Shown one piece after another: positions 63,513 to 64,000 of a DNA stretch of 64,000 nucleotides. A program made the translations under genes and the position numbers. The DNA is from Candidatus Zixiibacteriota bacterium. GTDB taxonomy: Bacteria; Zixibacteria; MSB-5A5; WJJR01; JAJRUJ01. The stretch covers positions 132,361 to 196,360 of the forward strand of contig JAGVQM010000012.1 of NCBI GenBank assembly GCA_020051695.1. Direction: 5' to 3'. The notes under the pieces are model-generated. The model was not told where the DNA came from and ran no database searches. It worked only from the letters and a program-made list of their open reading frames with translations. How positions within the stretch are numbered: the first letter of the stretch is position 1; every line of letters starts with the position of its first letter.

Positions 63513-64000
63513 ATGCGCCAACGCATCATTGTACTTCTGATGCTCGTACCCCTCGTGTTATGTACCACGACCGCCTTCGCCAGTTGGGGCGTGGACATCC
63601 AATCAAAGACGGTCAACGCCGGCGATGTCGGTGTGACCGTGGGCGTCACGGGACACTGGGACCTGGCGATTTCCTCGATTAGTATCCCGATGGTGGCCCG
63701 CAATGTCTCCGGCGGAGCATTCTGGGCGGGCCCGCTGCCCTACGATACGGGCGGCAACGGGTACTGGCACCCGTACGCGCAGGGCGTGACCTGGAGCTGG
63801 TTGTTCCCCTGGGCGGCGTTGCTGGAAGAATTCAATCCGAAAAAACCGGTTGCTCCGTGTGCCACGGAAGGTGATGTGGCTTACGATGCGATTTCACCGG
63901 ATCATTTTCTGATCGCCTCAGTTGGTTCCGGAGCGGCTCCGCCGGCGGAACCCGCCGGGCGGACATTTTGTACATTTAGCTTCACGGCAGGAGCGGCCGG
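63513..64000 (+). CDS. secreted cohesin-like domain protein (3' end outside window)
   Basis: ATG with GGGAGG upstream; 162 residues visible, frame open at the window end. A signal peptide (RIIVLLMLVPLVLCTTTAFA) is followed by VDIQSKTVNAGDVGVTVGV, then WDLAISSISIPMVARNVSGG, a beta pattern like the cohesin-type domains of secreted proteins in FCB-related candidate phyla. The following segment is Gly/Pro/Trp-rich. The rest cannot be judged. Confidence 0.6.
   Translation, partial: MRQRIIVLLMLVPLVLCTTTAFASWGVDIQSKTVNAGDVGVTVGVTGHWDLAISSISIPMVARNVSGGAFWAGPLPYDTGGNGYWHPYAQGVTWSWLFPWAALLEEFNPKKPVAPCATEGDVAYDAISPDHFLIASVGSGAAPPAEPAGRTFCTFSFTAGAA

Overview
The window looks like chromosome from an uncultured, GC-rich, Gram-negative (diderm) bacterium of the Fibrobacterota-Chlorobiota-Bacteroidota neighbourhood, for example Zixibacteria-like. 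The reasons are a GWxTD-domain lipoprotein, a PorX-type response regulator with a PglZ domain, a HEAT/cyclophilin lipoprotein, a class II aldolase/FolB/FolK/deoxynucleoside kinase/PanB row, and a cohesin-like secreted protein. The lineage is an inference from gene content; no rRNA or tRNA gene was seen.

Layout. 1-3002: end of a barrel-like protein, a LiaF-like membrane protein and a GWxTD lipoprotein. 3003-3895: gene-free, with a possible structured RNA ending in a strong terminator. 3896-6422: two tandem secreted beta-propeller genes sharing a duplicated leader, each followed by a tiny signal-peptide gene, one of them a broken amidase. 7223-12221 (+): aldolase, aminotransferase-like protein, folB, folK, deoxynucleoside-kinase-like gene, panB and a CBS protein. 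From 12311 to 44821 nearly every gene is on the minus strand. First comes a peroxide/oxygen/iron island (perR, ahpC, a ferritin-like protein, tpx, a rubrerythrin-like protein, ferritin, cydAB, a ZIP transporter). Next are dsbD, rhomboid and trxA, then folC, accD, rimI, tsaB, tsaE, a PorX-type regulator with a histidine kinase, and serS. Then come a CapD-like dehydratase, a PilZ-PilT fusion, an MBL nuclease-like protein, an adenosine-specific kinase-like protein, a HEAT-cyclophilin protein and nth with pyrC, pyrB, pyrR. 45298-49716: an SPFH lipoprotein, an ankyrin protein and feoAB behind a promoter carrying two perfect palindromes. 49819-50459: an IS200/RAYT-type element with a frameshifted transposase. 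50625-62300 (+): tex, then a type IV pilus/type II secretion-like assembly cluster (GspE, GspF, three pilin-like proteins, PilMN fusion, PilO-like, PilP-like, secretin). 62483-62809: a HesB-like gene read through an in-frame TGA, very probably a selenoprotein. 63513 to the end: start of a secreted protein.

How it fits together. The redox island joins peroxide sensing, thiol peroxidases, iron storage and a bd-type oxidase, which suits an anaerobe or microaerophile facing oxygen. DsbD and thioredoxin provide reductant, and feoAB takes up ferrous iron. The secretion cluster and the PilZ-PilT fusion suggest surface pili or secretion, with c-di-GMP possibly acting on the retraction-type ATPase. 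Points that most deserve a second look are the HesB-like selenoprotein, two adjacent metabolic enzymes that have each lost the key lysine (both to histidine), the PilZ-PilT and double-membrane-module CapD fusions, the feo operator pair, and a MITE-like element sitting directly on a start region.
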